From: an uncultured Mediterraneibacter sp.
GTDB lineage: Bacteria > Bacillota > Clostridia > Lachnospirales > Lachnospiraceae
NCBI GenBank assembly: GCA_944381495.1
Contig: CALWLJ010000002.1
Span: 62,001 to 126,000, forward strand
DNA length: 64,000 nucleotides
Direction: 5' to 3'
Shown: in pieces, positions 42,951 to 52,090 of the stretch
Layout of the letters: every line of letters starts with the position of its first letter
Numbering within the stretch: position 1 is the stretch's first letter
Notes under the pieces: generated by a model
The model's input: the letters and a program-made list of their open reading frames with translations, nothing else
Database searches by the model: none
What the model was told of the DNA's origin: nothing
Made by a program: the position numbers and the translations under genes

Positions 42951-44165
42951 TCAGTACAGCTTTGCACTGATCAGTTTCGGACGGAATCCTGCCTTTTCCA
43001 GCGAATCCAGGATCCGGTTCTTGTGCTCCGTTCCAAAAGCCTCCATTGTAATACGCAGCTCCACAGCAGCATTTCTGTTTGTGCTGACAAACTGATTATG
43101 TTCCAGTTTGATGACATTTCCCTGCTGATCCGCAATGGTCTTTGCAACCTGGACAAGTTCGCCCGGCTTATCCGGCAGAAGAACAGAAACAGAAAAGATC
43201 CTGTCTCTCTGGATCAGTCCGTGCTGAACAATCGAAGACATGGTAATCACGTCCATATTTCCTCCGCTCAGGATGCAGACAACTTTTTTTCCTCTCAGAT
43301 CAAGCTGTTTCAGAGCTGCCACGGACAGAAGTCCGGAATTTTCCACGATCATCTTGTGATTCTCCACCATATCCAGGAACGCCCCGATCAGCTCATCATC
43401 CTCAACTGTAAGCATCTCGTCAACATTTTCCTGTACATAGGGCAGGATCTTATCGCCGACTGCCTTTACCGCTGTACCGTCTGCGATCGTATCAGCGCTG
43501 GCCAGCTCCACTACTTCTCCTGCAGCCAAAGCCGCCGACATACTTGCCGCCTCAGCCGGTTCCACACCGATGACTCTGATCTTCGGATTCAGCATCTTGG
43601 CAAGGGTTGATACGCCTGCGATCAGTCCGCCGCCGCCTACCGGAGCGATGATATAGTCTACAGTGGGGAGCTCCTGGACAATCTCCATGGTAATTGTTCC
43701 CTGCCCCGCTGCCACGTCCAGATCATTGAACGGGTGTACAAAGGTATATCCTTCCTTCTCCGCCAGCTCGCAGGCATAGGCATAAGCGTCGTCATAGACG
43801 TCTCCATAGAGGATTACATCTGCCCCATAGCTCTTTGTACGGTTCACCTTGATCAGAGGGGTGACCGTAGGCATAACGATTGTTGCTTTACATCCAAACT
43901 TCTTCGCCGCAAAAGCCACGCCCTGGGCATGGTTGCCGGCAGAGGAAGTGATCAGGCCTCTTTTTCTCTCCTCTTCAGAAAGAGTGCTGATCTTGTAATA
44001 CGCACCTCGGATCTTATATGCCCCAGTATGCTGCATATTTTCCGGTTTAAGGTATACCTTTCCTCCGGTCTGCTCACTGAGATAGTCGCTGTAGATCAGT
44101 TTCGTAGGGTTTGTGACCCGCCGTACAAGTTCACTTGCCTCTTCAAATTTTTCCAGTGTCATCAT
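42951..44165 (-). CDS. ilvA: Threonine ammonia-lyase
   Basis: The 404-residue protein has the PLP lysine in HTGAYKIRGAYYK, the substrate loop SSAGNHAQG and the glycine loop PVGGGGLIAG. A single C-terminal ACT domain (about residues 330-404) begins SVLLPDKPGELVQV. It deaminates threonine to 2-oxobutyrate. Length and single ACT domain fit the short form that may be biosynthetic (feeding IlvC/IlvN upstream in isoleucine synthesis) or catabolic (TdcB-like). The gene symbol reflects the ACT domain but specificity of regulation is unproven. Confidence 0.9.
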   Translation of the reverse strand: MMTLEKFEEASELVRRVTNPTKLIYSDYLSEQTGGKVYLKPENMQHTGAYKIRGAYYKISTLSEEERKRGLITSSAGNHAQGVAFAAKKFGCKATIVMPTVTPLIKVNRTKSYGADVILYGDVYDDAYAYACELAEKEGYTFVHPFNDLDVAAGQGTITMEIVQELPTVDYIIAPVGGGGLIAGVSTLAKMLNPKIRVIGVEPAEAASMSAALAAGEVVELASADTIADGTAVKAVGDKILPYVQENVDEMLTVEDDELIGAFLDMVENHKMIVENSGLLSVAALKQLDLRGKKVVCILSGGNMDVITMSSIVQHGLIQRDRIFSVSVLLPDKPGELVQVAKTIADQQGNVIKLEHNQFVSTNRNAAVELRITMEAFGTEHKNRILDSLEKAGFRPKLISAKLY

Positions 44166-44256
44166 AGTCTTTTCCTTCTTTCTGTGTCTGTCAGTCCGTT
44201 TTTATTTCATGGTACTTCATAAATCCGGCCGATGCAAAATCAAGCATCCGTACCGG

Positions 44257-45195
44257 TTACTCCTTCTCTTCCTCTCTGTAGAAAAGAGCCTTTACAAATT
44301 CATCCGCATCAAATTTCTGCAGATCGTCGATGCTCTCTCCCACGCCAATATATTTCACCGGTATGCCCAGTTCCGCCTGAATGGCAACTGCGATGCCACC
44401 CTTAGCTGTGCCGTCCATCTTTGTCAGAACTACTCCTGTGATATCAGCCGCCTCATTAAACTCCCTTGCCTGTGCCAGTGCATTCTGCCCTGTTGTAGCG
44501 TCCAGGACCACAAGAGTTTCACGGAATGCTTCCGGAAATTCCCGGTCAATGACACGGTTGATCTTTTTCAGCTCTTCCATCAAATTCTTCTTGTTGTGAA
44601 GGCGTCCTGCCGTATCGCAGAGCAGCACATCCGCTTTTCTTGCTTTTGCAGCTGCCACCGCATCATAGACTACAGATGCAGGGTCCGCTCCCTCCTGTCC
44701 GCCTATCATATCCACGCCGGCACGGTTCGCCCATTCTTTCAGCTGCTCGCCCGCCGCGGCGCGAAAGGTATCTGCGGCCGCGATCACGACTTTCTTATTC
44801 TTATCCTTCAGTTTTCCTGCCAGTTTCCCAATCGTTGTCGTCTTGCCCACTCCATTTACGCCGATAATAAATACGACTGAAGTCCTGTCTTCAAACTCGT
44901 AGGCCGTCTCCCCCACATCCATCTGCTCCCGGATGCTGTCGATCAAAAGCTGTCTGCATTCCGCCGGTTCTTTGATGTGCTGTGTCCGTACCTTTTCCTT
45001 CAAATCTTCGATAATATTCATCGTCGCGCGGACGCCGATGTCTCCCATGATCAGTGTTTCTTCCAGCTCATCATAAAAATCATCGTCTATTTTGGAAAAT
45101 CCATGAAAAATACTGTCCATGCCGGACACAATATTATCTCTTGTCTTCGTCAGCCCGGAGACGAGCCGGCTGAAAAAGCCTTTTTTTTCTCCCAT
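44257..45195 (-). CDS. ftsY: Signal recognition particle receptor FtsY
   Basis: The 312-residue protein has a short basic N-terminal A region (MGEKKGFFSRLVSGLTKTRD) and the NG domain. The P-loop is VNGVGKTTTIGKLAG, followed by AADTFRAAAGEQL and VLLCDTAGRLHNKKNL, LTKMDGTAKGG and the closing GVGESIDDLQKFD. It docks SRP-ribosome complexes at the membrane and hydrolyses GTP with Ffh. It is the last gene of the rnc-smc-ftsY run, 146 nt from smc. Confidence 0.97.
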   Translation of the reverse strand: MGEKKGFFSRLVSGLTKTRDNIVSGMDSIFHGFSKIDDDFYDELEETLIMGDIGVRATMNIIEDLKEKVRTQHIKEPAECRQLLIDSIREQMDVGETAYEFEDRTSVVFIIGVNGVGKTTTIGKLAGKLKDKNKKVVIAAADTFRAAAGEQLKEWANRAGVDMIGGQEGADPASVVYDAVAAAKARKADVLLCDTAGRLHNKKNLMEELKKINRVIDREFPEAFRETLVVLDATTGQNALAQAREFNEAADITGVVLTKMDGTAKGGIAVAIQAELGIPVKYIGVGESIDDLQKFDADEFVKALFYREEEKE

Positions 45196-45341
45196 TATAC
45201 TTTACCGCCTTTCCTGCATGATACCTGTCTGTTCCGTATCATACCATATTCTGCGCCTTACCGCCACTCTACTTTCCACAGATCCACTGCCTATCCGCGA
45301 AAGGACCTACCCAATACTATTGATCTCCGGTTCCGTATCCG

Positions 45342-48300
45342 TCACTGATCCAGCTCATTCTCCAGCAGATCAACCGATACCAATGTAGAGACGCCTTTCT
45401 CCTGCATAGTAATACCATACAGGCGGTCGGCTGCTGTCATAGTTCCTCTTCTGTGAGTGATCACGATAAACTGTGTACTCTTTGTCAGCTTATGCAGATA
45501 CTGGGCATACCTGGATACATTGTTATCATCCAGAGCCGCCTCAATCTCATCCAGAAGACAAAACGGAGACGGCTTCAGGTTCTGGATCGCAAACAACAGG
45601 GATATGGCTGTGAGAGCTTTCTCCCCTCCGGAAAGCTGCATCATGTTCTGAAGCTTCTTTCCCGGCGGCTGGGCGATGATCCGGATACCTGCTTCCAGAA
45701 TGTCTTCATCCTCCATCAGTTCGAGCGTACCTTTTCCTCCGCCGAAAAGCTGACGGAACACAGAGTTAAACTCCTGGGATATCTTTGCGAACTGTTCCGC
45801 AAACTGTTTTCTCATCGCTGCATCCAGCTCATCAATGATCTTTACAAGAGACGCCTCAGCTTCCACCAGATCATCGTGCTGTCCTTTCAGAAATTCATAT
45901 CTCTCAGATACATTTTTGAAATCCTCGATGGCGTTTACATTGACTGTACCCAGCTTTTTGATTTCATTTCTCAGTGTCTGGATCTGCCGTTTCATAAATG
46001 CCAGATCTGTAAGGTTTTCATTTCTGAGCTCCAAAGCCCGGTTATAAGTGAGTTCATATTCCTCCCACATATAATTTATCTGCTTTTCCGACGCCTCTTC
46101 ATAGGATTCTTTCTGGCTGTTAAGACGGAAGCATTCTTTATCAAGATCAGATATCTGCTTTGACAGTTCCTCTCTCTGACGCAGGAAATTTTTATTTTTC
46201 TGATTCAGTGACTCTCTCTTTTCTGTCTGTGTTCTGATCTCTTTTTCAATCTCGGCAAACAGTTCTCCGGAGTTTTGTATCGTATCTTTTAACTCCTGGA
46301 TCTGCTGTTCTTTCTTCCGGATCTCATCTGATGCGTTTCCTTTATTCTCGTCGATGGTTTCCAGTTCCAACCGGAATTTTTCTGTCTCCTCATCAATACG
46401 TGCGATATTTTCTTTGATAAACGAATCCTGCTGTTCCAGACTTGCAAGAGCAAGATGCAGTTCCTCGGATTCTTTCAACCGGGCCGTCTCCTGCTCCCTT
46501 TCTGCCTCCAGAGTCCTCTGCATTTCCGATATTTTTTCATTCAGCTCTTTTTCCAGATTCTCAGAGGTTTCCAGTTCCATCTGGATCGACTCTTCATTTT
46601 CTGCGATTTCACGAAGCTGTGCGGCCAGACTTTCCTGTTCCCTGGCATAACCGTCGCAGCGCTGTTTTGCTTCCTTCTGGCGTATCTGCATCTGCTCCAT
46701 ATTCATCCGTGCTGTATTTTCACGGACGGAAGCCTTGCGTAATTTTTCCTGAATCTCATCAATCTCACTGTAACATGCTGCTCTTTTGTTCTTTACCTCA
46801 GTTACAGAACGCTCCATCTCCTCCATGTCAGTCTTCAGCATAGCTACTGTTTTCTCAAACTCCTCAATTTCCCTTCTTCTGCTCAAAAGGTTACTGGAAT
46901 TTTTGAACGCCCCACCGGTCATGGAGCCGCCCGGGTTGATCAACTCTCCCTCGAGAGTGACAAGCCGCAGTGACTGATGATACTTTCTGGCGATCATAAT
47001 ACCATGGTCGATATGATCCACTACAATGGTTCTTCCGAGGAGCTGGGCGGCAAGTCCCTGAAATCTCGATTCCACATGCACCAGAGTATTGGCAAGTCCG
47101 ATTACTCCAGGTTCCCGGAGTGCCTCATCATTTTTCAGTCCCGCAGTCCCCTTCATACTGGTCAGCGGGAGAAAAGTAGCACGGCCGTATTTATTCTTCT
47201 TCAGAAAAGCAATCATCCGCTTTGCCGTTTCTTCGTTATCCGTTACAATATTCTGGATACTTCCGCCGAGAGCCGTCTCTACGGCAATCTCATATTCCTT
47301 ATCAACTTTAATAATATCTGCGACAACACCGATCAGGCCTTTTTCTCTGTCCTTGTTTGCCATAACTCTCCGGATGCTGTTACCGTATCCGTCATAACGC
47401 TCTGTAATATTTTTCAGAGATTCCAGGCGGGATGACTCCCGGTGAAATGCGGTCTGACCGACCCTCAGTTTTTCCTGCTTATCTGTCAGTTCTTTCTGAA
47501 ATTCCGCGATTCTTTGCTCATTGTCTGACACAGTCTGATTATATCTCCGAATTTCATTTCGGACTTCTGCCAGTTCCTGTTCATACTTCTTCAGACTTTC
47601 ATTCTGCTGTTCCGCCTCAGACGACACTTCAAGAATATTACGGGAAAGCACCGCCTTTCTTGCGGCAATCTGCTCTTTGGTCGTATCATAATGCTGGATT
47701 TTTGCAGTCGTGGATGCGCGGCTTCCCAGCAGATCCATGATCTCCTGTTTTCCCTGTTCAATCCCCGCACTATGTTCTGCGATTCTGGTCTGTATCTCAA
47801 CCAGCTGTCGCCTTGCGGCGTCATCTTTCCCGGACGCCGTAAGCAGTTTCTCTTTCAGTTCTTTCTGCTCCTTTTCCAGGATCTCCTTCTGACTCTTCCT
47901 GGCGTCCAACTCTTCCCCGATAGCTCTCAGCCGGTTTCCATAATGTTCGTCGTTCATGCGGGCTGTATTGATCTGCTCTTTCAGCACGTTGATCTGACCC
48001 TCCAGCTGCTGCTTTAGCAGGCTGGTTTCATTTAGCTGGCCGCGTGCTTTTTCCACTGCATGATCGATTTCCTCCACTTCCGCCTCAATCGCCTCATATT
48101 CGGCCTTCATTTTATCATAGCGCTGGTTGGATTCCTCCATCTGAGTGGATGCAATGTCATACTTTTCTTCCGTCTCTTTGATCCGCTCCCGAAGCCGCTC
48201 TTCCTCCAGAAGGAACATATTAATATCGTAAGTCTTCAGTTCCTCCCTTTTCTTCAGATATTCCCTTGCTGTCTCAGACTGCTTCTCCAGAGGACCCAGC

Positions 48301-48902
48301 TGTTTTTCCAGCTCCTTTAAAATATCATTGACCCTGGTAAGATTCAGCCTTTCTTCTTCCAGCTTCTTCAAGGAGAGATTTTTCCGGCGTTTAAATTTCA
48401 CAATGCCTGCCGCCTCATCAAAAAGCTCTCGTCGTTCCTCCGGCTTGCCGCTCAGGATTTTGTCGATCTGTCCCTGACCGATGATCGAATATCCTTCTTT
48501 TCCGATTCCCGTATCATAGAACATCTCATTTATGTCTTTCAGCCTGCATGCCGCCCCGTTGATCATATATTCACTCTCGCCGGAGCGGTACAGTTTTCTC
48601 GTCACGGTAACTTCTTCGAATTCCACCGGGAGCTTATGGTCCGAATTGTCCAGAGTAATGGCAACAGAAGCATAGCTCAGCGGCTTTCGGTTCTCCGTCC
48701 CGGAAAATATCACATCCTGCATGGTTCCTCCACGCAGCTGCTTCACTCTCTGCTCGCCGAGAACCCAACGCACCGCATCCGCCACATTACTCTTCCCACT
48801 TCCATTTGGTCCTACAATTCCCGTGATCCCGTTGTGAAAATCAAATTTTATCCTATTGGCAAAAGACTTGAATCCCTGCACTTCAATGCTCTTTAAATAC
48901 AT
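45342..48902 (-). CDS. smc: Chromosome segregation protein SMC
   Basis: The 1186-residue protein is full length for bacterial SMC. Walker A GPNGSGKSNVADAVRW begins at about residue 31. Long heptad coiled coils flank a central hinge (about residues 510-650, with VVADIIKVDKEYEIAVETAL). The C-terminal signature LSGGEKALTAISLLFA and Walker B FCLLDEIEAALDDNN complete the ATPase head. SMC condenses DNA with ScpA and ScpB, which are not in this window. It starts 12 nt after rnc, so they are cotranscribed. Confidence 0.98.
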   Translation of the reverse strand: MYLKSIEVQGFKSFANRIKFDFHNGITGIVGPNGSGKSNVADAVRWVLGEQRVKQLRGGTMQDVIFSGTENRKPLSYASVAITLDNSDHKLPVEFEEVTVTRKLYRSGESEYMINGAACRLKDINEMFYDTGIGKEGYSIIGQGQIDKILSGKPEERRELFDEAAGIVKFKRRKNLSLKKLEEERLNLTRVNDILKELEKQLGPLEKQSETAREYLKKREELKTYDINMFLLEEERLRERIKETEEKYDIASTQMEESNQRYDKMKAEYEAIEAEVEEIDHAVEKARGQLNETSLLKQQLEGQINVLKEQINTARMNDEHYGNRLRAIGEELDARKSQKEILEKEQKELKEKLLTASGKDDAARRQLVEIQTRIAEHSAGIEQGKQEIMDLLGSRASTTAKIQHYDTTKEQIAARKAVLSRNILEVSSEAEQQNESLKKYEQELAEVRNEIRRYNQTVSDNEQRIAEFQKELTDKQEKLRVGQTAFHRESSRLESLKNITERYDGYGNSIRRVMANKDREKGLIGVVADIIKVDKEYEIAVETALGGSIQNIVTDNEETAKRMIAFLKKNKYGRATFLPLTSMKGTAGLKNDEALREPGVIGLANTLVHVESRFQGLAAQLLGRTIVVDHIDHGIMIARKYHQSLRLVTLEGELINPGGSMTGGAFKNSSNLLSRRREIEEFEKTVAMLKTDMEEMERSVTEVKNKRAACYSEIDEIQEKLRKASVRENTARMNMEQMQIRQKEAKQRCDGYAREQESLAAQLREIAENEESIQMELETSENLEKELNEKISEMQRTLEAEREQETARLKESEELHLALASLEQQDSFIKENIARIDEETEKFRLELETIDENKGNASDEIRKKEQQIQELKDTIQNSGELFAEIEKEIRTQTEKRESLNQKNKNFLRQREELSKQISDLDKECFRLNSQKESYEEASEKQINYMWEEYELTYNRALELRNENLTDLAFMKRQIQTLRNEIKKLGTVNVNAIEDFKNVSERYEFLKGQHDDLVEAEASLVKIIDELDAAMRKQFAEQFAKISQEFNSVFRQLFGGGKGTLELMEDEDILEAGIRIIAQPPGKKLQNMMQLSGGEKALTAISLLFAIQNLKPSPFCLLDEIEAALDDNNVSRYAQYLHKLTKSTQFIVITHRRGTMTAADRLYGITMQEKGVSTLVSVDLLENELDQ

Positions 48903-48914
48903 ATAACACCCGCT

Positions 48915-49610
48915 TTATTTCTGCTCCCGGAGTTTCAGGATCGCCTCATAGGCCGCCTGCTGCTCCGCAGCTTTTTTCGTTCTCCCGTCGCCGGATCCCA
49001 GCACTTTTCCTCCGATTACCACATCAACAGAAAATGTCTTGTTGTGATCCGGTCCTTTCTCTCCGGTAAGATGATAGGCGATCTCGCCTCCAAGATCCGC
49101 CTGTACCATCTCCTGCAGGATAGTTTTACTATCATAAAAGAGTTTTTTATCCTCAAGATCGTTGAGGACAAACCGGTATATGAACTCTTTTGCACTAGTA
49201 AAACCACCATCCAGATAAACAGCGCCAATCAGAGCTTCCATGGCGTCCGATGTAATGGAATCCCGCTTTCTTCCTCCGGTTGCCTCCTCACCTTTTCCAA
49301 GCAGGAGATAATCCCCAAGAGAGATATCCCGCGCACAGAGTGCCAGAGACGGCTCGCATACCATACTTGCCCGGGTCGTGGTCATCTTTCCCTCAGGCAT
49401 CGTCGGTGACTCACGAAAAAGATATTCGCTGGACACCAGTTCAAGAACCGCATCTCCTAGAAACTCCAGCCGTTCATTGCACTGATATTTCGGCAGACGG
49501 TTTTCATTTGTATAAGAGCTGTGGCGCATTGCCGTCACAAGAAGAGAAAAATCGTGGAATGTATACCCGATTTTTTGCTCCAGTTCCTTTAATCTGCTGT
49601 GTTCACTCAT
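48915..49610 (-). CDS. rnc: Ribonuclease III
   Basis: The 231-residue protein starts MSEHSRLKELEQKIGYTF; AAAGGA lies upstream of the ATG at 49610. The catalytic signature NERLEFLGDAVLELVSSEYL is intact, with DAMEALIGAVYLD as the second acidic cluster. A C-terminal double-stranded RNA-binding domain (about residues 160-231) ends in GRTKKAAEQQAAYEAILKL. It processes rRNA precursors and structured mRNAs. It lies between acpP and smc, and follows a strong terminator, so part of its transcription may need read-through or an unseen promoter. Confidence 0.97.
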   Translation of the reverse strand: MSEHSRLKELEQKIGYTFHDFSLLVTAMRHSSYTNENRLPKYQCNERLEFLGDAVLELVSSEYLFRESPTMPEGKMTTTRASMVCEPSLALCARDISLGDYLLLGKGEEATGGRKRDSITSDAMEALIGAVYLDGGFTSAKEFIYRFVLNDLEDKKLFYDSKTILQEMVQADLGGEIAYHLTGEKGPDHNKTFSVDVVIGGKVLGSGDGRTKKAAEQQAAYEAILKLREQK

Positions 49611-49697
49611 CTCTGTATCCTTTCCTTTTCTGCCCGAACGCCCGGCAGCTGTCCGCACATCAGTCCAGGTAAGCTGGGCCATCTATGCGTCCGCCCA

Positions 49698-49716
49698 CCG
49701 GGCGTATCGCACAAAA
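49698..49716 (-). repeat. Post-terminator repeat module, copy 3
   Basis: The minus strand reads TTTTGTGCGATACGCCCGG after the acpP terminator, then TGGGCG, giving a CGCCC/GGGCG mini-hairpin. It matches the copies at 1418-1437 and 22660-22678. Confidence 0.6.
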
Positions 49717-49744
49717 TGAAAAAGCCCACAGGGGCTTTTTCATT
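49711..49744 (-). terminator. Terminator after acpP
   Basis: AATGAAAAAGCCC (49715-49727) pairs perfectly with GGGCTTTTTCATT (49732-49744), and TTTT follows on the minus strand. It begins 7 nt past the stop. Confidence 0.9.
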
Positions 49745-49750
49745 CAACTG

Positions 49751-49981
49751 CTATTCCACTGCTTTTTTGATCTGGTCAACCGCATCCTGTACGGTTACGA
49801 TTTTCTCTGCTTCATCGTTGTCGATCTCGATATCGAACTCTTCCTCGATTCCCATAATGATCTGGAAAATATCCAGTGAATCAGCTCCGAGATCATCTAC
49901 AAATGTAGTCTCCGGTCTGATCTCCTCTTTCTGAACGTTGAGTACGTCCGCGATAATGTCCTGCAGTTTTTCAAATTCCAT
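49751..49981 (-). CDS. acpP: Acyl carrier protein
   Basis: The 76-residue acidic protein has the phosphopantetheine attachment site in DLGADSLDIFQIIMGIEEEF (Ser of DSL). Length and helical pattern are those of fatty-acid ACP. AGGAGG precedes the ATG. It directly follows plsX (17 nt gap) in a conserved plsX-acpP-rnc order. It carries acyl chains for fatty acid and phospholipid synthesis and feeds PlsX. Confidence 0.97.
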   Translation of the reverse strand: MEFEKLQDIIADVLNVQKEEIRPETTFVDDLGADSLDIFQIIMGIEEEFDIEIDNDEAEKIVTVQDAVDQIKKAVE

Positions 49982-49998
49982 TTCTCATACCTCCTAAT

Positions 49999-51024
49999 TT
50001 AAACATTTTCTTCTTCCTGCGTCTTCTGAATAGCAGCCTTGATCTTTTCATTAATTTTCTGCTCTTTAAATGTAACGCACTGAATAATAGAATTGCACAC
50101 CTCTGTAGAAGTTGAACTTCCGTGTGTTTTAACCACCAGACCCGTGAGCCCGAGCAGCGGAGCACCGCCGTACTGACTGGCGTCAAAATCTTTCATGGTT
50201 TCCTTGAGCGCCGGCTTCACAAGCAGTCCGCCGATCTTACTCCGAAGGCTGGTCATCATACCGCTCTTCACCTTTTTAATAAGTGCGCCGCCCACGCCTT
50301 CATAAAGCTTGAGGATCACGTTTCCTACAAATGCTTCACACACAATCACATCAGCTGCGCCATAAGGGATATCCCTTGCCTCCACACTTCCTATAAAATT
50401 AATATCGCTGCATGCCTTCAGCATCGGAAAAGTCTCTTTTACCAGAGCATTTCCTTTTTCTTCCTCGGCGCCGATGTTTACGATCCCCACCGTAGGATTC
50501 TTCTTTCCCATAACACTCTCCATGTATATGGAACCCATCTTCGCAAACTGCACCAGATGAGAAGGCCTTGCATCTACATTTGCTCCGCAGTCGATCAGAA
50601 GGGAGACTCCTTTCAGCGTAGGAATCAGCGGAGCCAGAGGTGGTCTCTCCACACCTTTGATCCTTCCCACAAGCACCTGGCCTCCTACAAGAACGGCTCC
50701 GGTGCTGCCGGCTGAAACAAACGCATCAGCCTCTCCCCGCTTCACCATCTTCATCGCCACTACGATCGACGAATCCTTTTTCCCGCGGATCGCCTTTACC
50801 GGCGGCTCAGCCGTCTCGATAACTTCCGTCGCATTTACGATCTGAATCTGATCAGCAGGATAAGTATAAGCTGACAACTCTTTTCTGAGGACTTCCTCCC
50901 TGCCGGTCAGCAGGATCTGGATATCTTTCCTTTTCTGTACGGCTTCTACAGCTCCCTTGACAATCTCTCCGGGAGCATTGTCTCCTCCCATGGCATCAAG
51001 GGCGACCTTCGTAATATCAGACAT
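49999..51024 (-). CDS. plsX: Phosphate acyltransferase PlsX
   Basis: The 341-residue protein starts MSDITKVALDAMGGDNAPGE; AGGAGG lies 7 nt before the ATG at 51024. A 70-codon upstream extension of the frame crosses the promoter and rpmF terminator and is rejected. Further family segments are SAGSTGAVLVGGQVLVGRI and LIDCGANVDARPSHLVQFA. It makes acyl-phosphate from acyl-ACP, the substrate of PlsY. Its own TTGATT/TAGAAT promoter precedes it. No FapR operator was recognised. Confidence 0.96.
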   Translation of the reverse strand: MSDITKVALDAMGGDNAPGEIVKGAVEAVQKRKDIQILLTGREEVLRKELSAYTYPADQIQIVNATEVIETAEPPVKAIRGKKDSSIVVAMKMVKRGEADAFVSAGSTGAVLVGGQVLVGRIKGVERPPLAPLIPTLKGVSLLIDCGANVDARPSHLVQFAKMGSIYMESVMGKKNPTVGIVNIGAEEEKGNALVKETFPMLKACSDINFIGSVEARDIPYGAADVIVCEAFVGNVILKLYEGVGGALIKKVKSGMMTSLRSKIGGLLVKPALKETMKDFDASQYGGAPLLGLTGLVVKTHGSSTSTEVCNSIIQCVTFKEQKINEKIKAAIQKTQEEENV

Positions 51025-51052
51025 TTCTATTCCTCCTAACACTACTGAAATC

Positions 51053-51081
51053 ATTCTACTGGAAATCAATATAAAAATCAA
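51053..51081 (-). promoter_or_regulatory. Promoter for plsX-acpP
   Basis: The minus strand has TTGATT (51076-51081), a 17-nt spacer and TAGAAT (51053-51058), 29 nt upstream of the ATG. Confidence 0.65.
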
Positions 51082-51136
51082 CCCTTTCCAATAAAACTGA
51101 GAAGAGATGGGATTCACGCGTTGCCGCAGGATTGTG

Positions 51137-51161
51137 CTCGGATGTCCGCCATTACGGAATT
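51137..51161 (+). repeat. Intergenic 25-nt motif, copy 2
   Basis: Reads CTCGGATGTCCGCCATTACG...; 21 of 25 positions match the complement of 33978-34002. Confidence 0.5.
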
Positions 51162-51196
51162 GGATACAGAGACACATCTGCGCGGTAATTATGCGC

Positions 51197-51231
51197 AACA
51201 AAAGAGGCCGCCCGAAACGGACAGCCTCTTT
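51197..51231 (-). terminator. Terminator after rpmF
   Basis: On the minus strand AAAGAGGC pairs with GCCTCTTT, and TCCG pairs with CGG inside. TTTTG follows. It ends the DUF177-rpmF unit. Confidence 0.8.
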
Positions 51232-51247
51232 CAATCACATAATAAAA

Positions 51248-51427
51248 TTAATCAACTGAGATGATCTCACGTTTGTTGTAAGCTCCGCATGCCTTGCATA
51301 CACGGTGAGGCATCATAAGCTCGCCGCACTTGCTGCATTTTACCAGATTCGGAGCGCTCATCTTCCAGTTTGCTCTTCTCTTGTCTCTTCTTGCTTTTGA
51401 AGATTTATTCTTTGGGCAGATCGACAT
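51248..51427 (-). CDS. rpmF: 50S ribosomal protein L32
   Basis: A 59-residue frame starts MSICPKNKSSKARRDKRRAN and continues WKMSAPNLVKCSKCGELMMP. The four zinc-ligand cysteines are in CSKCGE and VCKACGAYN, so this is the zinc-binding (C+) form of L32. The basic N-terminus is typical. GGAGGTG precedes the ATG by the expected spacing. The gene starts 3 nt after the DUF177 gene, the conserved yceD-rpmF arrangement, and ends at a terminator before plsX. Confidence 0.97.
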   Translation of the reverse strand: MSICPKNKSSKARRDKRRANWKMSAPNLVKCSKCGELMMPHRVCKACGAYNKREIISVD

Positions 51428-51430
51428 AGG

Positions 51431-51958
51431 TTACACCTCCTTAAAATTCTTAAATAAGTCACGGACAACTGACATTCTAGGATCAAGTCCCGGTTCCTCA
51501 CAGTCGCAGGACCCCGTATTCAGATTCCGCCCGCACACCTTGCACAGACCTTTACAGTCTTCCCTGCAAAGCACTTTCTCGGGCCATCCCGACAAAATCT
51601 CACTTCTGAGTAATTTGTCAACGTCAAGATGATATCCGTCAATAAAGTTTGATTCATCCAGCTCCTCTGTCAGTTCTGCATCGGAGAGACCTACATCAAC
51701 ATGCCTCACACAATTCAGCGTGAACTCATGCTCCACATCCTCAAGGCATCTGTCGCACGGAATCAAAACTGTCAATGCGGTATCCGCAGTGATCATCAGT
51801 TCCTTTCCCTTTACATGCTCCACATGCACACGGACGGGCTCCTTCCGGATGATGGGATAGCTCCCGGCTTTCAGCCGAATCTCATCCATCGTAAGCTCCA
51901 CAGTCTCTTCAACTGCCTTATGCTGGTCTGACAAAACGTCTGATAGGTTAATTAACAT
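51431..51958 (-). CDS. DUF177 (YceD) family protein
   Basis: The 175-residue protein has the YceD fold and a C-terminal zinc-like cluster with CREDCKGLCKVCGRNLNTGS. Its middle carries VLIPCDRCLEDVEHEF, the conserved CxRCL segment. YceD homologues are linked to 23S rRNA accumulation and to rpmF in both bacteria and plants. It is translationally close to rpmF (3 nt) and has a near-consensus promoter upstream. The precise biochemical activity is unknown. Confidence 0.93.
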   Translation of the reverse strand: MLINLSDVLSDQHKAVEETVELTMDEIRLKAGSYPIIRKEPVRVHVEHVKGKELMITADTALTVLIPCDRCLEDVEHEFTLNCVRHVDVGLSDAELTEELDESNFIDGYHLDVDKLLRSEILSGWPEKVLCREDCKGLCKVCGRNLNTGSCDCEEPGLDPRMSVVRDLFKNFKEV

Positions 51959-51986
51959 AATGTTTACTCCTATTCATACCTAAATC

Positions 51987-52014
51987 ATTATATCATGGAA
52001 ATCTTGTTTGTCAA
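51987..52014 (-). promoter_or_regulatory. Strong promoter for DUF177-rpmF
   Basis: The minus strand has a perfect TTGACA (52009-52014), a 16-nt spacer and a perfect TATAAT (51987-51992), with a TGA extension just before the -10. Confidence 0.85.
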
Positions 52015-52090
52015 CCAGAAATTTTCTTCTCTGCATTCAGATACCGTAATTTTCTGTCTTGAGCTATTTCTGCATCATACGGGCAGCTGT

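Noticed and set aside
51025-51234. N-terminal extension of plsX by 70 codons
   Set aside because: It would cross the rpmF terminator and the plsX promoter; the ATG at 51024 has an ideal ribosome-binding site.
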